A stretch of 13,516 nt of DNA, from assembly GCA_015179025.1 (NCBI GenBank), contig WHUX01000698.1, positions 1 through 13,516 of the forward strand, in the 5' to 3' direction. This document shows, piece after piece, positions 13,350 through 13,516 of this stretch. The translations under genes were made by a program, and so were the position numbers. This DNA is from Terfezia claveryi (lineage: Eukaryota > Ascomycota > Pezizomycetes > Pezizales > Pezizaceae). Below the pieces are notes generated by a model. It had not been told where the DNA came from. It saw only the letters and a list, made by a program, of their open reading frames with translations, and searched no databases. The first letter of the stretch is position 1. Each line of letters begins with the position of its first letter.

Positions 13350-13516
13350 TGCATCAGACATATATTTTGCTTCTATTGGAGTCTTTTGCTAGGTTTCCGT
13401 TAGTCTGGTTGCATGGGTTTCCGTAGGGTTAAATTTAAATTCGTAGAGACATTTATTTGGCTTCTATTCGAGTCCTTTGCCAGGTTTCCGTGGAGTGAAT
13501 TTACATGAGATTTTGC
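13350..13516. repeat. 91-bp tandem repeat, second copy cut by window edge
   Basis: GCTTCTATTGGAGTCTTTTGC at 13369 (first base counted) recurs at 13460 as GCTTCTATTCGAGTCCTTTG, and AGGTTTCCGT at 13391 recurs at 13482, both with offset 91. Similarity also covers the preceding AGACA. The array may continue to the right. Confidence 0.75.

Overview
The window looks like a repeat-rich, gene-poor stretch of a filamentous ascomycete genome (Pezizomycotina; Eurotiomycetes possible but unproven). The basis is a Ty3/gypsy chromovirus disabled by repeat-induced-point-mutation-like (RIP-like) C-to-T and G-to-A changes, short GT-AG intron candidates, and Fot/pogo-like end motifs. Nothing here points to a prokaryote, and there is no operon, CRISPR array or confident intact host gene.

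Layout. Positions 1-189 are the 3' part of an LTR cut by the window edge. Positions 367-879 are a solo LTR of the same broad family, flanked by the 5-bp target duplication ACCAT; it split an older ~89-bp tandem repeat. Positions 885-2786 are AT-rich decayed sequence holding tRNA-promoter-like boxes, an inverted repeat, a short coding relic with one membrane-like segment, and a ~290-bp repeat unit. Positions 2787-9059 are a structurally complete chromovirus (6273 bp) flanked by AAGGT on both sides: 5' LTR, hairpin leader, gag, protease, reverse transcriptase, RNase H, integrase, chromodomain, polypurine tract, 3' LTR. It lies inside the second ~290-bp repeat unit, which resumes at 9065.

The chromovirus cannot be autonomous. 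Its reading frame holds roughly thirty stops, several one-base shifts and a 43-bp tandem duplication in the reverse transcriptase. Conserved residues are also lost: the last gag zinc-knuckle Cys, the second Asp of the RT YxDD box, two of four integrase zinc ligands, and the first Asp of the integrase DDE triad. Almost all of these fit C-to-T on one strand or the other.

Positions 9515-10200 are AT-rich; 10011-10178 may be a broken N-terminus of a membrane transporter. From about 10200 rightward the composition is more balanced and mutation is much less RIP-like. This part holds protein-like but unrecognised minus-strand reading frames (10348-10572; a two-exon candidate at 11310-11546), an ~87-bp imperfect palindrome, a cluster of Fot/pogo-like end motifs, a 29-bp tandem repeat, and a 91-bp tandem repeat running off the right edge.

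The genes do not form a working system. The main story is nested insertion and decay. I did not find a convincing new biological system; the items most worth checking are the unusual LTR hairpins, the leader hairpin at the primer-binding position, and the unrecognised minus-strand coding candidates.
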